Below, piece after piece: positions 1 through 8,108 of a DNA stretch of 64,000 nucleotides. The DNA lies in the NCBI RefSeq assembly GCF_030269765.1, contig NZ_BSTX01000003.1, forward strand, positions 863,959 to 927,958, in the 5' to 3' direction. The notes beneath the pieces were generated by a model, which was given only the letters and a program-made list of their open reading frames with translations, was not told where the DNA came from and did no database searches. Source of the DNA: Actinorhabdospora filicis. GTDB lineage: Bacteria; Actinomycetota; Actinomycetes; Mycobacteriales; Micromonosporaceae. The position numbers and the translations under genes are program-made. Position 1 is the first letter of the stretch; the number at the start of each line of letters is the position of its first letter.

Positions 1-2
1 AG

Positions 3-623
3 TTCGCCGCGCTCACCACCGCCGACTTCACCATCGTCCGCAACGACCCGTGGCGGCGCACCTCCGGCATACACAAGGTGCGCGGCGCCCGCGCCCTGGC
101 GCGCGTGCGCTCCATGTGGCAGGCCCGCGACGAGCTGGCCTCCCGCCGCGACCTGGCCCCCTCCAAGGTCATCGTGGACGCCGCCATCGTCGCCGCCGCC
201 CAGGCCGACCCGAAGACCGAACGCGACCTGACCGGCATCCCCGGCTTCCGCGGCCGCTTCGGGCGCAGCCACGCCCGCCTCTGGCTGCGCGCCCTGGCCA
301 AGGCCCGCGAACTGCCCGACGCCGAGCTGCCCCGCACCAGCCCGGCCCACGACGGCCCGCCGCCCGCGCACCGCTGGTCCGAACGTGACCCCGTCGCGGC
401 GGCCCGCCTGGCACGCGCCCGCGCCGCGGTCACCGAGGTCGCCGAGGCCCACAACCTGCCCACCGAGAACCTCATCTCCCCGGCCGTCGTCCGCGCCCTG
501 TGCTGGACGCCGCCCGCCGAGCTCGACGGGGCGTCCATGCGGACCGCGCTCGCCGAGCACGGCGCCCGGGAGTGGCAGATGACACTGCTGGCCGACCGCC
601 TGGCGGAGGCCATGTCGGGCTGA
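3..623 (+). CDS. rnd: Ribonuclease D, C-terminal part (5' truncated by window edge)
   Basis: A 3'-5' exoribonuclease of the RNase D family, acting on structured RNA 3' ends. Only the C-terminal part is present: the reading frame is open from base 3 and reads through DPWRRTSGIHKVR, a stretch characteristic of actinobacterial RNase D at the first HRDC region. A second HRDC-like helical segment follows, around WSERDPVAAARLARARAAV. The DEDD exonuclease domain would lie upstream of the window. It ends 83 bases before fadA, which appears to have its own promoter region. Family assignment is firm for the HRDC portion; the catalytic half cannot be seen. Confidence 0.85.
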   Translation, partial: FAALTTADFTIVRNDPWRRTSGIHKVRGARALARVRSMWQARDELASRRDLAPSKVIVDAAIVAAAQADPKTERDLTGIPGFRGRFGRSHARLWLRALAKARELPDAELPRTSPAHDGPPPAHRWSERDPVAAARLARARAAVTEVAEAHNLPTENLISPAVVRALCWTPPAELDGASMRTALAEHGAREWQMTLLADRLAEAMSG

Positions 624-638
624 CATACAGGCTGGCCT

Positions 639-664
639 ACCCGACCGGGTTACTGGCGAGTAGC
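639..664 (+). promoter_or_regulatory. Adjacent inverted repeats upstream of fadA
   Basis: Two short dyads abut: ACCCG-AC-CGGGT at 639-650 and GTTACT-GGCG-AGTAGC at 649-664 (five of six bases symmetric in the second). They lie 43 bases before the fadA GTG, upstream of its ribosome binding site AGGGAGG. A TetR-type fatty-acid-responsive repressor site would fit this position, but the regulator is not identified here. Confidence 0.4.
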
Positions 665-706
665 ATCTTCTCTGAGTCTCAAAGCCGAGCCCTCAGGGAG
701 GCACCT

Positions 707-1894
707 GTGAGCCGTACCGTCCGAGAGGTCGTCTTCGTCGACGGCGTGCGAACACCGTTCGGCAAGGCCGGCGGCATGTACGCCGAGACGCGGGCCGACG
801 ACCTCGTCATCCGCGCGATCCGCGAGCTGCTGCGCCGCAACCCGCAGCTGCCGCCCGAGCGGGTGGAGGAGGTCGCCATCGCCGCCACCACCCAGATCGG
901 CGATCAGGGACTGACCCTGGGGCGGACGGCGGCGCTGCTGTCGGGGCTGCCCAAGACCGTCCCCGGTTACTCCATCGACCGCATGTGCGCCGGGGCGATG
1001 ACCGCGGTGACCACCGTCGCCGGGTCCATCGCCATGGGCGCCATCGACGTGGCCATCGCCGGTGGCGTCGAGCACATGGGCCGCCACCCGATGGGCGAGG
1101 GCGTCGACCCCAACCCGCGCATCATCGCCGAGAAGCTGGTCGACCCGTCCGCGCTCGTCATGGGCGCCACCGCGGAGAACCTGCACGACCGCTTCCCGCA
1201 CATCACCAAGCAGCGCGCCGACGCGTTCGCGGTCAACAGCCAGCGCAAGTACGCCGCGGCCGCCCGCGACCTGGAGAAGGACTTCGTCACCATCGCCACC
1301 CGCTCCGCCGAGCTCGGCTGGGGCCTGGCGAGCGCCGACGAGCCCCCGCGCCCCGGCACCACCGTGGAGGGCCTGGCGACCCTCAAGACGCCGTTCCGTC
1401 CGCACGGCCGGGTGACCGCGGGCAACTCCGCCGGTCTCAACGACGGCGCCACGGCGAGCATCATCGCCGCCGAGGACACCGCCCGCGAGCTGGGCCTGCC
1501 CGTCGGGATGCGCCTGGTCTCCTACGCCTTCACCGGCGTGGAGCCGGAGGTCATGGGCGTCGGCCCGATCCCCTCCACGGAGAAGGCCCTGGCCAAGGCC
1601 GGGCTGTCGATCTCCGACATCGGCCTGTTCGAACTCAACGAGGCCTTCGCCGTGCAGGTCCTGGCCTTCCTGGACCACTTCGGCATCGGCGACGAGGACC
1701 CGCGCGTCAACCCCGCCGGTGGCGCGATCGCCATGGGCCACCCGCTGGCCGCCTCCGGCGTCCGGCTGATGACGCAGCTGTCCCGCCACTTCGAAGCCCA
1801 CCCCGAGGTCCGCTACGGCCTCACCGCGATGTGCATCGGCATCGGCATGGGCGGCACGGTCATCTGGGAAAACCCGGCTTGGGAAGGGAAGTAA
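707..1894 (+). CDS. fadA: Acetyl-CoA C-acyltransferase (thiolase)
   Basis: Thiolytic cleavage of 3-ketoacyl-CoA, the last step of beta-oxidation. The 395-residue length is normal for the family. Nucleophilic Cys94 sits in SIDRMCAGAM. The C-terminal motifs GHPLAASGVR (catalytic His) and CIGIGMGG (second Cys) are present. The GTG at 707 was chosen because AGGGAGG lies just upstream and the protein then begins SRTVREVVFVDGVRTPFG, the standard thiolase N-terminus; the open frame extends further upstream without homology. fadB starts 5 bases after the stop, so the two form a trifunctional-complex operon. Confidence 0.95.
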   Translation: MSRTVREVVFVDGVRTPFGKAGGMYAETRADDLVIRAIRELLRRNPQLPPERVEEVAIAATTQIGDQGLTLGRTAALLSGLPKTVPGYSIDRMCAGAMTAVTTVAGSIAMGAIDVAIAGGVEHMGRHPMGEGVDPNPRIIAEKLVDPSALVMGATAENLHDRFPHITKQRADAFAVNSQRKYAAAARDLEKDFVTIATRSAELGWGLASADEPPRPGTTVEGLATLKTPFRPHGRVTAGNSAGLNDGATASIIAAEDTARELGLPVGMRLVSYAFTGVEPEVMGVGPIPSTEKALAKAGLSISDIGLFELNEAFAVQVLAFLDHFGIGDEDPRVNPAGGAIAMGHPLAASGVRLMTQLSRHFEAHPEVRYGLTAMCIGIGMGGTVIWENPAWEGK

Positions 1895-1899
1895 CCGAC

Positions 1900-3975
1900 G
1901 TGTCGGAGAAGACTGGCCTGGCGGCCTTCCCCAACGAGGTCGTCACCAACAGCCTCGTGCGCTTCGTGCGCGTCCCCGGCCTGGCCGGTGAGGCCGCGCT
2001 GATCACCCTGGACAACGGGCACGACCACAAGAAGCCGAACTCCTTCGGCCCGGCCGGGCTGGCGTCCCTCGACGCGGCCCTCGATGAGGCGTTCTCGCGG
2101 AACCCCGCGCTCATCGCCGTCACCGGCAAGCCCTTCATCTTCCTGGCGGGCGCCGACATCACCGGCATGCCGCTGATCCGCGACCGCGCCGACGCCCTGG
2201 CCATCGGCCGCGAAGGGCACCGCATCTTCAAGCGCCTCAAGGACTCCGCCGTCCCGACCTTCGCGTTCATCAACGGCGCGACCCTCGGCGGCGGCGTGGA
2301 GCTCGCGCTGCACTGCCACTACCGGACCCTGTCGTCCGGCGCGGCCGTCATCGCGCTCCCGGAGACCTTCCTGGGCCTGGCCCCCACGTGGGGCGGCACG
2401 ATGCTCCTGCCGCACCTGATCGGCATGGACAAGGCCGTCAAGGTCATCATCGAGAACCCGCTGAACCAGAACAAGATGCTGCGGGCGGCCGAGGCCTTCG
2501 GGCTCGGCATGGCCGACGTGTTCCTGGAGCCGGCCGACTTCATCGAGGAGTCGCTGGCCTGGGCGGCGAAGGTGGTCAACGGTGACGTCACCGTCGAGCG
2601 TCCCGAGGCCGACAAGGGCGAGGCGTGGGACGCGGCGCTCGCGCGCGGCAAGTTCGTCGCCGACATGAAGCTGCACGGCGCGGCCCCCGGCCCGTACAAG
2701 GCGCTGGAGCTGATGGCGCTGGCCAAGGACGTCGACTTCGCCGAGGGCACCGCCGCCGAGGACGAGGTCCTCGCCGACCTGATCCTGTCGCCGGAGCTGA
2801 AGGCGGGCCTGTACGCCTTCGACCTGGTGCAGCGCCGCGCGAAGCGGCCGGCGGGCGCGCCCGACAAGTCCCTGGCCCGCAAGATCGGCAAGGTCGGTGT
2901 GGTCGGCGCCGGGCTCATGGCGTCCCAGCTCGCCCTGCTGTTCCTGCGCCGCCTGGAGGTCCCGGTCGTGCTGACCGACCTCGACGAGGAGCGCGTGGCG
3001 CGCGGGGTCGGCTACGTCCACGCCGAGATCGACAAGCTCCTGGGCAAGGGCCGCGTGTCGCCGGACAAGGCGTCCAAGCTCAAGGCGCTGGTGTCGGGTT
3101 CGGTGGACAAGTCGGTCTTCGCCGACGCCGACCTGGTCATCGAGGCGGTCTTCGAGGAGCTCTCGGTGAAGAAGACGGTCTTCGCCGAGCTGGAGGAGAT
3201 CATCACGCCCGAGTGCGTGCTGGCGACCAACACCTCGTCCCTGTCGGTGACCGCGATGGCCGCCGACCTGAAGCACCCCGAGCGCGTGGTCGGCCTGCAC
3301 TTCTTCAACCCGGTGGCGATCCTGCCGCTGCTGGAGATCGTGCGCGGCGAGGCCACCGACGACGCCACCCTCGCCACCGCCTTCGCGGTGTGCAAGGACC
3401 TGAAGAAGTCCGGCGTCCTCGTCAAGGACGCGCCCGCGTTCGTGGTGAACCGCCTGCTGACCCGCTTCATGGGCGAGATCCTGCGCGCCGTCGACGAGGG
3501 CACCGACCCGGTCGTGGCGGACAAGTCGGTGGAGCCCCTGGGCCTCCCGATGAGCCCGTTCATCCTGCTCCAGCTCGTCGGCCCCGCCGTGGCCCGCCAC
3601 GTCGCGGCGACCCTCCACGAGGCCTTCCCGGACCGCTTCGGCGTCAGCACCAACCTCGACAAGATCGTGGCCGCCGGCAAGATGGGCGTCTACGCCTGGG
3701 ACGACAAGGGCCGCCCCTACGTCGACCCCGAGGTCGCCGCCTTCATCGAGACCTCCGGCACCCCCTCCACCGGCGACGAGGTCCGCGAACGCGCGGTCGC
3801 CGCCGTCGCCGACGAGGCCCGCCGCATGCTGGACGAAGGCGTCGTCGCCGCCCCCGAGGACCTCGACCTGTGCATGATCCTCGGCGCCGGCTGGCCCTTC
3901 CACCTCGGCGGAATCACCCCGTACCTGGACCGCACGGGCGTGGCGGAGAAGGTGACGGGGAAGAAGTTCCACTGA
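1900..3975 (+). CDS. fadB: Fatty acid oxidation multifunctional protein: enoyl-CoA hydratase / 3-hydroxyacyl-CoA dehydrogenase
   Basis: Hydrates enoyl-CoA and oxidises the 3-hydroxyacyl-CoA product with NAD+, feeding FadA. The 691 residues comprise an N-terminal crotonase domain (about 1-300), with oxyanion-hole segments LAGADITGM and GATLGGGVELAL. A Rossmann dehydrogenase domain follows from about residue 329 (KVGVVGAGLMASQ), then 3HCDH C-terminal repeats containing KDAPAFVVNRLL. Its GTG start is 5 bases after the fadA stop, indicating cotranscription and probable assembly as an alpha2beta2 complex. A strong terminator follows at 4025. Length agrees with actinobacterial FadB proteins (about 700 residues). 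Confidence 0.95.
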   Translation: MSEKTGLAAFPNEVVTNSLVRFVRVPGLAGEAALITLDNGHDHKKPNSFGPAGLASLDAALDEAFSRNPALIAVTGKPFIFLAGADITGMPLIRDRADALAIGREGHRIFKRLKDSAVPTFAFINGATLGGGVELALHCHYRTLSSGAAVIALPETFLGLAPTWGGTMLLPHLIGMDKAVKVIIENPLNQNKMLRAAEAFGLGMADVFLEPADFIEESLAWAAKVVNGDVTVERPEADKGEAWDAALARGKFVADMKLHGAAPGPYKALELMALAKDVDFAEGTAAEDEVLADLILSPELKAGLYAFDLVQRRAKRPAGAPDKSLARKIGKVGVVGAGLMASQLALLFLRRLEVPVVLTDLDEERVARGVGYVHAEIDKLLGKGRVSPDKASKLKALVSGSVDKSVFADADLVIEAVFEELSVKKTVFAELEEIITPECVLATNTSSLSVTAMAADLKHPERVVGLHFFNPVAILPLLEIVRGEATDDATLATAFAVCKDLKKSGVLVKDAPAFVVNRLLTRFMGEILRAVDEGTDPVVADKSVEPLGLPMSPFILLQLVGPAVARHVAATLHEAFPDRFGVSTNLDKIVAAGKMGVYAWDDKGRPYVDPEVAAFIETSGTPSTGDEVRERAVAAVADEARRMLDEGVVAAPEDLDLCMILGAGWPFHLGGITPYLDRTGVAEKVTGKKFH

Positions 3976-4024
3976 CCGGCAGGTGAGTGGGACGAACAGA
4001 TTAAGAGGAACAGAGCGACGTGAG

Positions 4025-4053
4025 GGCGCGGCGGCTGAGGCCGCCGCGCCTTT
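4025..4053 (+). terminator. Intrinsic terminator after fadB
   Basis: Perfect 10-bp stem GGCGCGGCGG / CCGCCGCGCC with a 6-base loop, followed by TTT, 50 bases after the fadB stop. Confidence 0.75.
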
Positions 4054-4117
4054 CGCGTAGACAGGAGCGAGGAGAGAGCAGCCGCAGGCCAAAGGCACGA
4101 GGGTGACCACCCACGCG

Positions 4118-4246
4118 GGGAGAAGTGTCTTGATCGCGTGTCTGAGAAAGACGCGCGCGTGCGGCGGCGCAACCAACCCGGTTGGCCACGAATCACCGTG
4201 TGCCGAGGAACTGAGCCCGCCTCCGGCTCGGGAGAAGTGTTTTGAT
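4118..4246 (+). repeat. Pair of near-identical 17-bp direct repeats in a 470-bp gene-free stretch
   Basis: GGGAGAAGTGTCTTGAT at 4118-4134 and GGGAGAAGTGTTTTGAT at 4230-4246 differ at one base and lie 112 bases apart. Each introduces an inverted-repeat-rich tract: after the first, GCGTGTCT/AGACGCGC; after the second, several copies of GGTCCAGGG/CCCTGG type sequence. The stretch 4054-4463 has no convincing gene. It resembles dispersed intergenic repeat elements of large actinomycete genomes, which is inference. Confidence 0.5.
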
Positions 4247-4463
4247 TTCCGGGGTCCAGGGGACGGAGTTCCCTGGTGGGTCCAGGGCAAGGCCCTGGTC
4301 TGGTGCAGGGCGAAGCGCCTGCGCTCTCGCACCGACAGCCTGAAACGCGACGGACCACCACAGGACCCACCCACCGGTGCATCCAACACGGCCCCCGCGC
4401 GTCGATGCGCCGACGGGCCACCGTCGGTATCGGCTCGCCGCCCCACGCCCCCGCAGCCGCAAA

Positions 4464-4516
4464 CCTATCGCTCTCGATACGACCGTACGAGATACGATCG
4501 TACGACAGACGATAGG
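4464..4516 (+). promoter_or_regulatory. Palindromic and tandem-repeat operator before the GNAT-PaaX pair
   Basis: Nested symmetry immediately upstream of the acetyltransferase start. The outer dyad is CCTATCG (4464-4470) with CGATAGG (4510-4516). The inner dyad is CGTACGA (4484-4490) with TCGTACG (4498-4504). Tandem 15-mers GATACGACCGTACGA and GATACGATCGTACGA occupy 4476-4505. The outer right arm overlaps the ribosome binding site. A site for the PaaX-like regulator encoded second in the operon is the simplest reading. Confidence 0.55.
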
Positions 4517-4524
4517 AGCCCCCC

Positions 4525-5109
4525 ATGCAAATCCACCGCGGCGTCCCCCCCGGCACCATCCCCCAGGTCGCCGACCTCTACTGGTCCGCCTTCGCCCGCA
4601 AGCTCGGCCCCGCCCTCGGCCCCCCGCACCTCGGCCGCCGCTTCATCGCCGAGCACCTCGACCCGGACCGCGCCGTCGTCGCCCTCGATCGAGACCGCGT
4701 CCTCGGCGTCGCCGGCTACCAGCTCGCCGGTCGCGCCCTCGTCGGCGGCGGCGCCCGCGACGTCCTGGCCACCTACGGGCTCGCGCGCGGCCTGGTCCGG
4801 CTCCCGCTCCTCCTTCTCCTCCTGCGCAACGCGAAGAAGGGCGAGCTCGTCATGGACGGCATCGCCGTCGCCCCCGCGGCGCGCGGCACGGGCATCGGGA
4901 CGCTCCTGCTCGACGAGGTCGCCGCGATCGCCGCCGAGTCGGGCCACGACCGGGTGCGGCTCGACGTCATCGACGTCAACCCGCGCGCCCGCGCGCTCTA
5001 CGAGCGGCGCGGCTTCGCCGCCACGCGCACCACCCGCACGCCGTACCTGCGGTGGCTGATGGGTTTCGCCGCCGTCACCACCATGCACCGGCGGGTGGGG
5101 GCCGCGTGA
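4525..5109 (+). CDS. GNAT family N-acetyltransferase
   Basis: Probable acetyl-CoA-dependent acyltransferase of unknown substrate, 194 residues. The acetyl-CoA-binding motif A is visible in MDGIAVAPAARGTGIGTLLL, and the C-terminal motif B in VNPRARALYERRGFAAT. An unusual leucine-rich stretch (LVRLPLLLLLLRN, about residues 90-103) lies before motif A. The ATG has the spaced ribosome binding site AGGAG. The stop overlaps the GTG of the downstream PaaX-like gene (GTGA), so the two are translationally coupled and the regulator probably controls this enzyme. Confidence 0.85.
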   Translation: MQIHRGVPPGTIPQVADLYWSAFARKLGPALGPPHLGRRFIAEHLDPDRAVVALDRDRVLGVAGYQLAGRALVGGGARDVLATYGLARGLVRLPLLLLLLRNAKKGELVMDGIAVAPAARGTGIGTLLLDEVAAIAAESGHDRVRLDVIDVNPRARALYERRGFAATRTTRTPYLRWLMGFAAVTTMHRRVGAA

Positions 5110-5876
5110 CCGTCTCCACCCGCCTCCTCGTGCTGGCCCTGGTCGGCGCCGACGGCGTCGTGGACGCCGGTGAGCTGTACGCCGTCGCCGGTGAGCTGGG
5201 CATGTCCGATCAGCAGGTGCGGCTCTGCGTCAAGCGCCTGGTCGCCGAGGGCCGCTTCACGCACGAGGGCCGGGGACGCTCCGCCGTCCTGCGGGCCGTG
5301 CCGGGACGCGCCGACTCACCGTGGGCCGACGCCGCCTACGTGCGGCACGCGTTCCGGCAGGACGCCGGGCTCGAACCCTGGGACGGCCGGTGGCGGGTCT
5401 TCGGCTTCGCCGTCCCCGAGCGCGAGCGCGCCGCCCGGGACGGCTTCCGCGAGGCGCTGCTGCGGCTGGGCGCGGCTCCCGTCCAGGGTGGCCTCTACGT
5501 CAGCCCCAACCCGATCACCGGCATCGTGCGGGACGAGGCCGCGCGGCTGGGCGTCGGCGCGCTCACCGCGCTCACCACCGGCGACCTGAGCATCGCCGGG
5601 ACCGGCGACCCGCTCGCGCTCGCCGGGACGCTGTGGCCGCTCGATGAGATCGCCGGGCGCTACGAACGCGTCGGTGAGTGCCGTCCCGGCGCGGACCCGG
5701 CCGCCGCGGTGGAGCTGGCGGCGGCGTTTTCGGCGGCGATGGAGCCGGACCCGCTGCTGCCGCCGGAGCTGCTGCCGCGTCCGTGGGCGGGCGCGGTGGC
5801 GCGGGCGGAGTTCGCGCGGCGCTGGCGCGCGCTGGACGGCACGCGCTTGTTCCCGCTCTACGCGGGCCTGGTCTAG
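5106..5876 (+). CDS. PaaX-family transcriptional regulator
   Basis: A 256-residue regulator with the PaaX layout. The N-terminal winged helix (about 1-65) contains the recognition-like segment MSDQQVRLCVKRLVAEGRF. The central domain carries the hallmark WDGRWRVFGFAVPERERA and VQGGLYVSPNP. A C-terminal helical domain ends in WRALDGTRLFPLYAGLV. PaaX proteins repress phenylacetate or related catabolic genes and respond to CoA thioesters; the ligand here is unknown. It starts at a GTG overlapping the previous stop. Its final codons overlap the stop of the convergent GNAT gene by 4 bases, sharing a CTAG. Confidence 0.85.
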   Translation: MTVSTRLLVLALVGADGVVDAGELYAVAGELGMSDQQVRLCVKRLVAEGRFTHEGRGRSAVLRAVPGRADSPWADAAYVRHAFRQDAGLEPWDGRWRVFGFAVPERERAARDGFREALLRLGAAPVQGGLYVSPNPITGIVRDEAARLGVGALTALTTGDLSIAGTGDPLALAGTLWPLDEIAGRYERVGECRPGADPAAAVELAAAFSAAMEPDPLLPPELLPRPWAGAVARAEFARRWRALDGTRLFPLYAGLV

Positions 5877-6310
5877 CCCCGCGTCATGGGCACGTGGGGG
5901 ATGCCGTCGTCCATGAACTCGGGGCCGCTGACGGTGTAGCCGAAGCGCTCGTAGAACCCGGCGGCGTAGGTTTGGGCGTGCAGGAGGGACGGCGCGTCGC
6001 CGACGGCGTCGACCGCCGCGCGCATCAGCAGGTCGCCCAGGCCGGTGCCGCGCGCCTGTTTCGCGGTGCAGACGCGGCCGATGCGGCGGGGTGCGCCGGG
6101 GCCGTCGTCGAGGACGCGGAGGTAGGCCGCGACCTCGCCGGACGCGTCGCGCGCCCACACGTGGAGGGTGCCCGGTTCGGTGTCGCGGCCGTCGAGGTCG
6201 GGGTAGGCGCACTCCTGCTCGACGACGAACACGTCGATCCGCAGGCGCAGGATCGCGTAGAGCGTCGCGGTGTCCAGGGCGGTGAAGGTCCCGGTCTCGA
6301 TCGAGGTCAT
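5873..6310 (-). CDS. GNAT family N-acetyltransferase, ElaA-like
   Basis: A 145-residue acetyltransferase of the ElaA type. It begins TLYAILRLRIDVFVVEQECAY, which matches the ElaA-type N-terminus with its RxxVFVVEQ-like motif. It then shows AYLRVLDD, IGRVCTAKQARGTGLGDLLM (acetyl-CoA loop) and YERFGYTVSGPEFMDDGIPH, the usual C-terminus of this family. The start chosen is the ATG at 6310, giving family length; the frame runs 23 codons further without homology. Substrate is not known. It converges on the PaaX-like gene with a 4-base overlap of stop codons. Confidence 0.85.
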   Translation of the reverse strand: MTSIETGTFTALDTATLYAILRLRIDVFVVEQECAYPDLDGRDTEPGTLHVWARDASGEVAAYLRVLDDGPGAPRRIGRVCTAKQARGTGLGDLLMRAAVDAVGDAPSLLHAQTYAAGFYERFGYTVSGPEFMDDGIPHVPMTRG

Positions 6311-6494
6311 GGCGACATGAGACCTAAACGGAGTGGCTACCGTCAAGTCAGTGAAACTCTTCGTATACGGGCAGGTCACCGTGACGTCACGAGATGATCT
6401 CGGGATCGCCGGGGTGCGGGCCCAAGCGCTAGGGTCGGCGGAAACCGTGCCGCTTCAAGCCGTTCACCCGCGATCCGCAAGGAGTCTCACCCCT

Positions 6495-7823
6495 ATGGAC
6501 GCAGCGCTCACCCCCTCGCAACTCGACGCGCTCAACAAGGACTTCTCCGCCAGCCGGGCCTACAAGGTCGCCCAGAACGCCCTGGCGAAGACGTCCCTGG
6601 CCAACGTTGTCCTGGACAACGTCAAGGCCAAGGCCATCGACCACACGATGTCCCACCACCTCGACGACTGGAAGGTCACCAACCAGAAGCAGAGTGGCCG
6701 CTGTTGGCTGTTCGCGGGCCTGAACCTCCTGCGCCCGGGCGCGATGAAGGCCATGAAGGTCAAGGACTTCGAGTTCAGCCAGAACCACATCATGTTCTGG
6801 GACAAGATCGAGCGGGCCAACTTCCTGCTGGAGAACGTCATCGACCTCGCCGACCGCGAGCTCACCGACCGCACGCTGTACCAGGTGCTGCACGCGGCCG
6901 CCGAGGACGGCGGCCAGTGGAACATGTTCGTGGCGCTGGTGCAGAAGCACGGCCTGGTGCCCAAGTCGGTGATGCCGGAGACGCACAGCTCGTCGGCGAC
7001 CCGGGAGATGAACTCCATCCTGCGCAAGGTGCTGCGCCAGGGCGCGCTGCGCCTGCGCGAGCGCCACCAGGCCGGTGCGAGCACCGCCGAGCTGCGGGAG
7101 ACGAAGGAGGAGATCCTCGCCGTCGTCCACCGCGTCCTGTGCGTGCACCTGGGCACCCCGCCGGCCAGCTTCGACTGGCAGTGGATCGACTCCGACAAGG
7201 AGTTCCACCGCGACGGCGAGATGACCCCGCAGGAGTTCGCCGCCAAGTACGCCACCCTGCCGCTGGACGAGTACGTGTGCCTCGTCCACGACCCCCGCCA
7301 CGAGTACGGCCGCACCTACACCGTGGACCGGCTCGGCAACATCGTCGACGCCCCCGGCATCGTGTACCTGAACGTCGACATCGACGTCATCGCCGAGGTC
7401 GCCAAGGACGCCATCGTCGGCGGCGAGCCGGTGTGGTTCGGTTGCGACGTCGGCCCGCACATGTCGGCCGAAGAGGGCATCTGGGACACCAAGCTCTACG
7501 ACTACGAGTCCCTCTACGACACCGAGTTCACCCTCGACAAGACCCAGCGCCTCCACTACCAGGAGACCGCCATGACCCACGCGATGCTGTTCACCGGCGT
7601 CGACGTGCGCGACGGCGAGGCGGTCCGCTGGCGCGTGGAGAACAGCTGGGGCGACGAGAAGGCCCAGAGCGGCTACTACACGATGACCAGCGCGTGGTTC
7701 CGGGAGTTCGTCTTCGAGATCTCGGCGCGCCGCTCGGCGCTGCCCGCCGAGCTGCTCGCGGGTCTGGGCACCGAGCCGATCGTGCTGCCGGCGTGGGACC
7801 CGATGGGTTCGCTCGCGCGGTAG
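6495..7823 (+). CDS. pepC: Aminopeptidase C / bleomycin hydrolase (C1 family)
   Basis: Cytosolic papain-fold cysteine aminopeptidase releasing N-terminal residues from peptides. The 442 residues match PepC length. Catalytic Cys70 lies in KQSGRCWLFAGLN, the His in MTHAMLFTGVDV, and the Asn in RVENSWGDE. The C-terminal tail that blocks the active site is expected after residue 430. The ATG at 6495 has AAGGAG about 11 bases upstream; the frame extends earlier without homology. It is followed by a long cruciform-type terminator, so it is probably monocistronic. Confidence 0.95.
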   Translation: MDAALTPSQLDALNKDFSASRAYKVAQNALAKTSLANVVLDNVKAKAIDHTMSHHLDDWKVTNQKQSGRCWLFAGLNLLRPGAMKAMKVKDFEFSQNHIMFWDKIERANFLLENVIDLADRELTDRTLYQVLHAAAEDGGQWNMFVALVQKHGLVPKSVMPETHSSSATREMNSILRKVLRQGALRLRERHQAGASTAELRETKEEILAVVHRVLCVHLGTPPASFDWQWIDSDKEFHRDGEMTPQEFAAKYATLPLDEYVCLVHDPRHEYGRTYTVDRLGNIVDAPGIVYLNVDIDVIAEVAKDAIVGGEPVWFGCDVGPHMSAEEGIWDTKLYDYESLYDTEFTLDKTQRLHYQETAMTHAMLFTGVDVRDGEAVRWRVENSWGDEKAQSGYYTMTSAWFREFVFEISARRSALPAELLAGLGTEPIVLPAWDPMGSLAR

Positions 7824-7860
7824 CCGCGACGCACTGAGGCCGGCGCGGCCGGAGGTTCCA

Positions 7861-7904
7861 CCGTCCCGTCCGGGGCCCGTTCGAGCGGGTTCGGGGCGGG
7901 ACGG
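7861..7904 (+). terminator. Nested hairpin after pepC
   Basis: Outer arms CCGTCCCG (7861-7868) and CGGGACGG (7897-7904) enclose an inner CCCG/CGGG hairpin. It lies 37 bases after the stop. There is no T tract, which is common for actinobacterial terminators. The remaining gap to 8108 shows no gene. Confidence 0.55.
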
Positions 7905-8108
7905 TTCGCGTTCGCCCGGCACCTCGCGCCACCTCACCGCGACGCGTTGTCCCATGTAGACGCAATGTCTCGGGGAGATCACGGGTTGCCTTGGCGGGTA
8001 AGTGATCTGGGACACAAAGAGGTTCGCGGACTCAACTGCGGAGCGGGCCTTGCGCGTCTTGATCATGTCGGGCGCCGGCCCGGCGCCGCCCAAGGAAAGG
8101 GAGACCAC

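Noticed and set aside
1813..4446. 877-codon open frame on the minus strand antisense to fadB
   Set aside because: Arises from high-GC codon bias opposite a well-supported gene; composition is low-complexity Gly/Ala/Arg/Asp with no motif.
7948..8014. TGTCCCA / TGGGACA inverted repeat before the beta-lactamase-like gene
   Set aside because: Arms are only 7 bp and 53 bases apart; not distinguishable from chance in this sequence.
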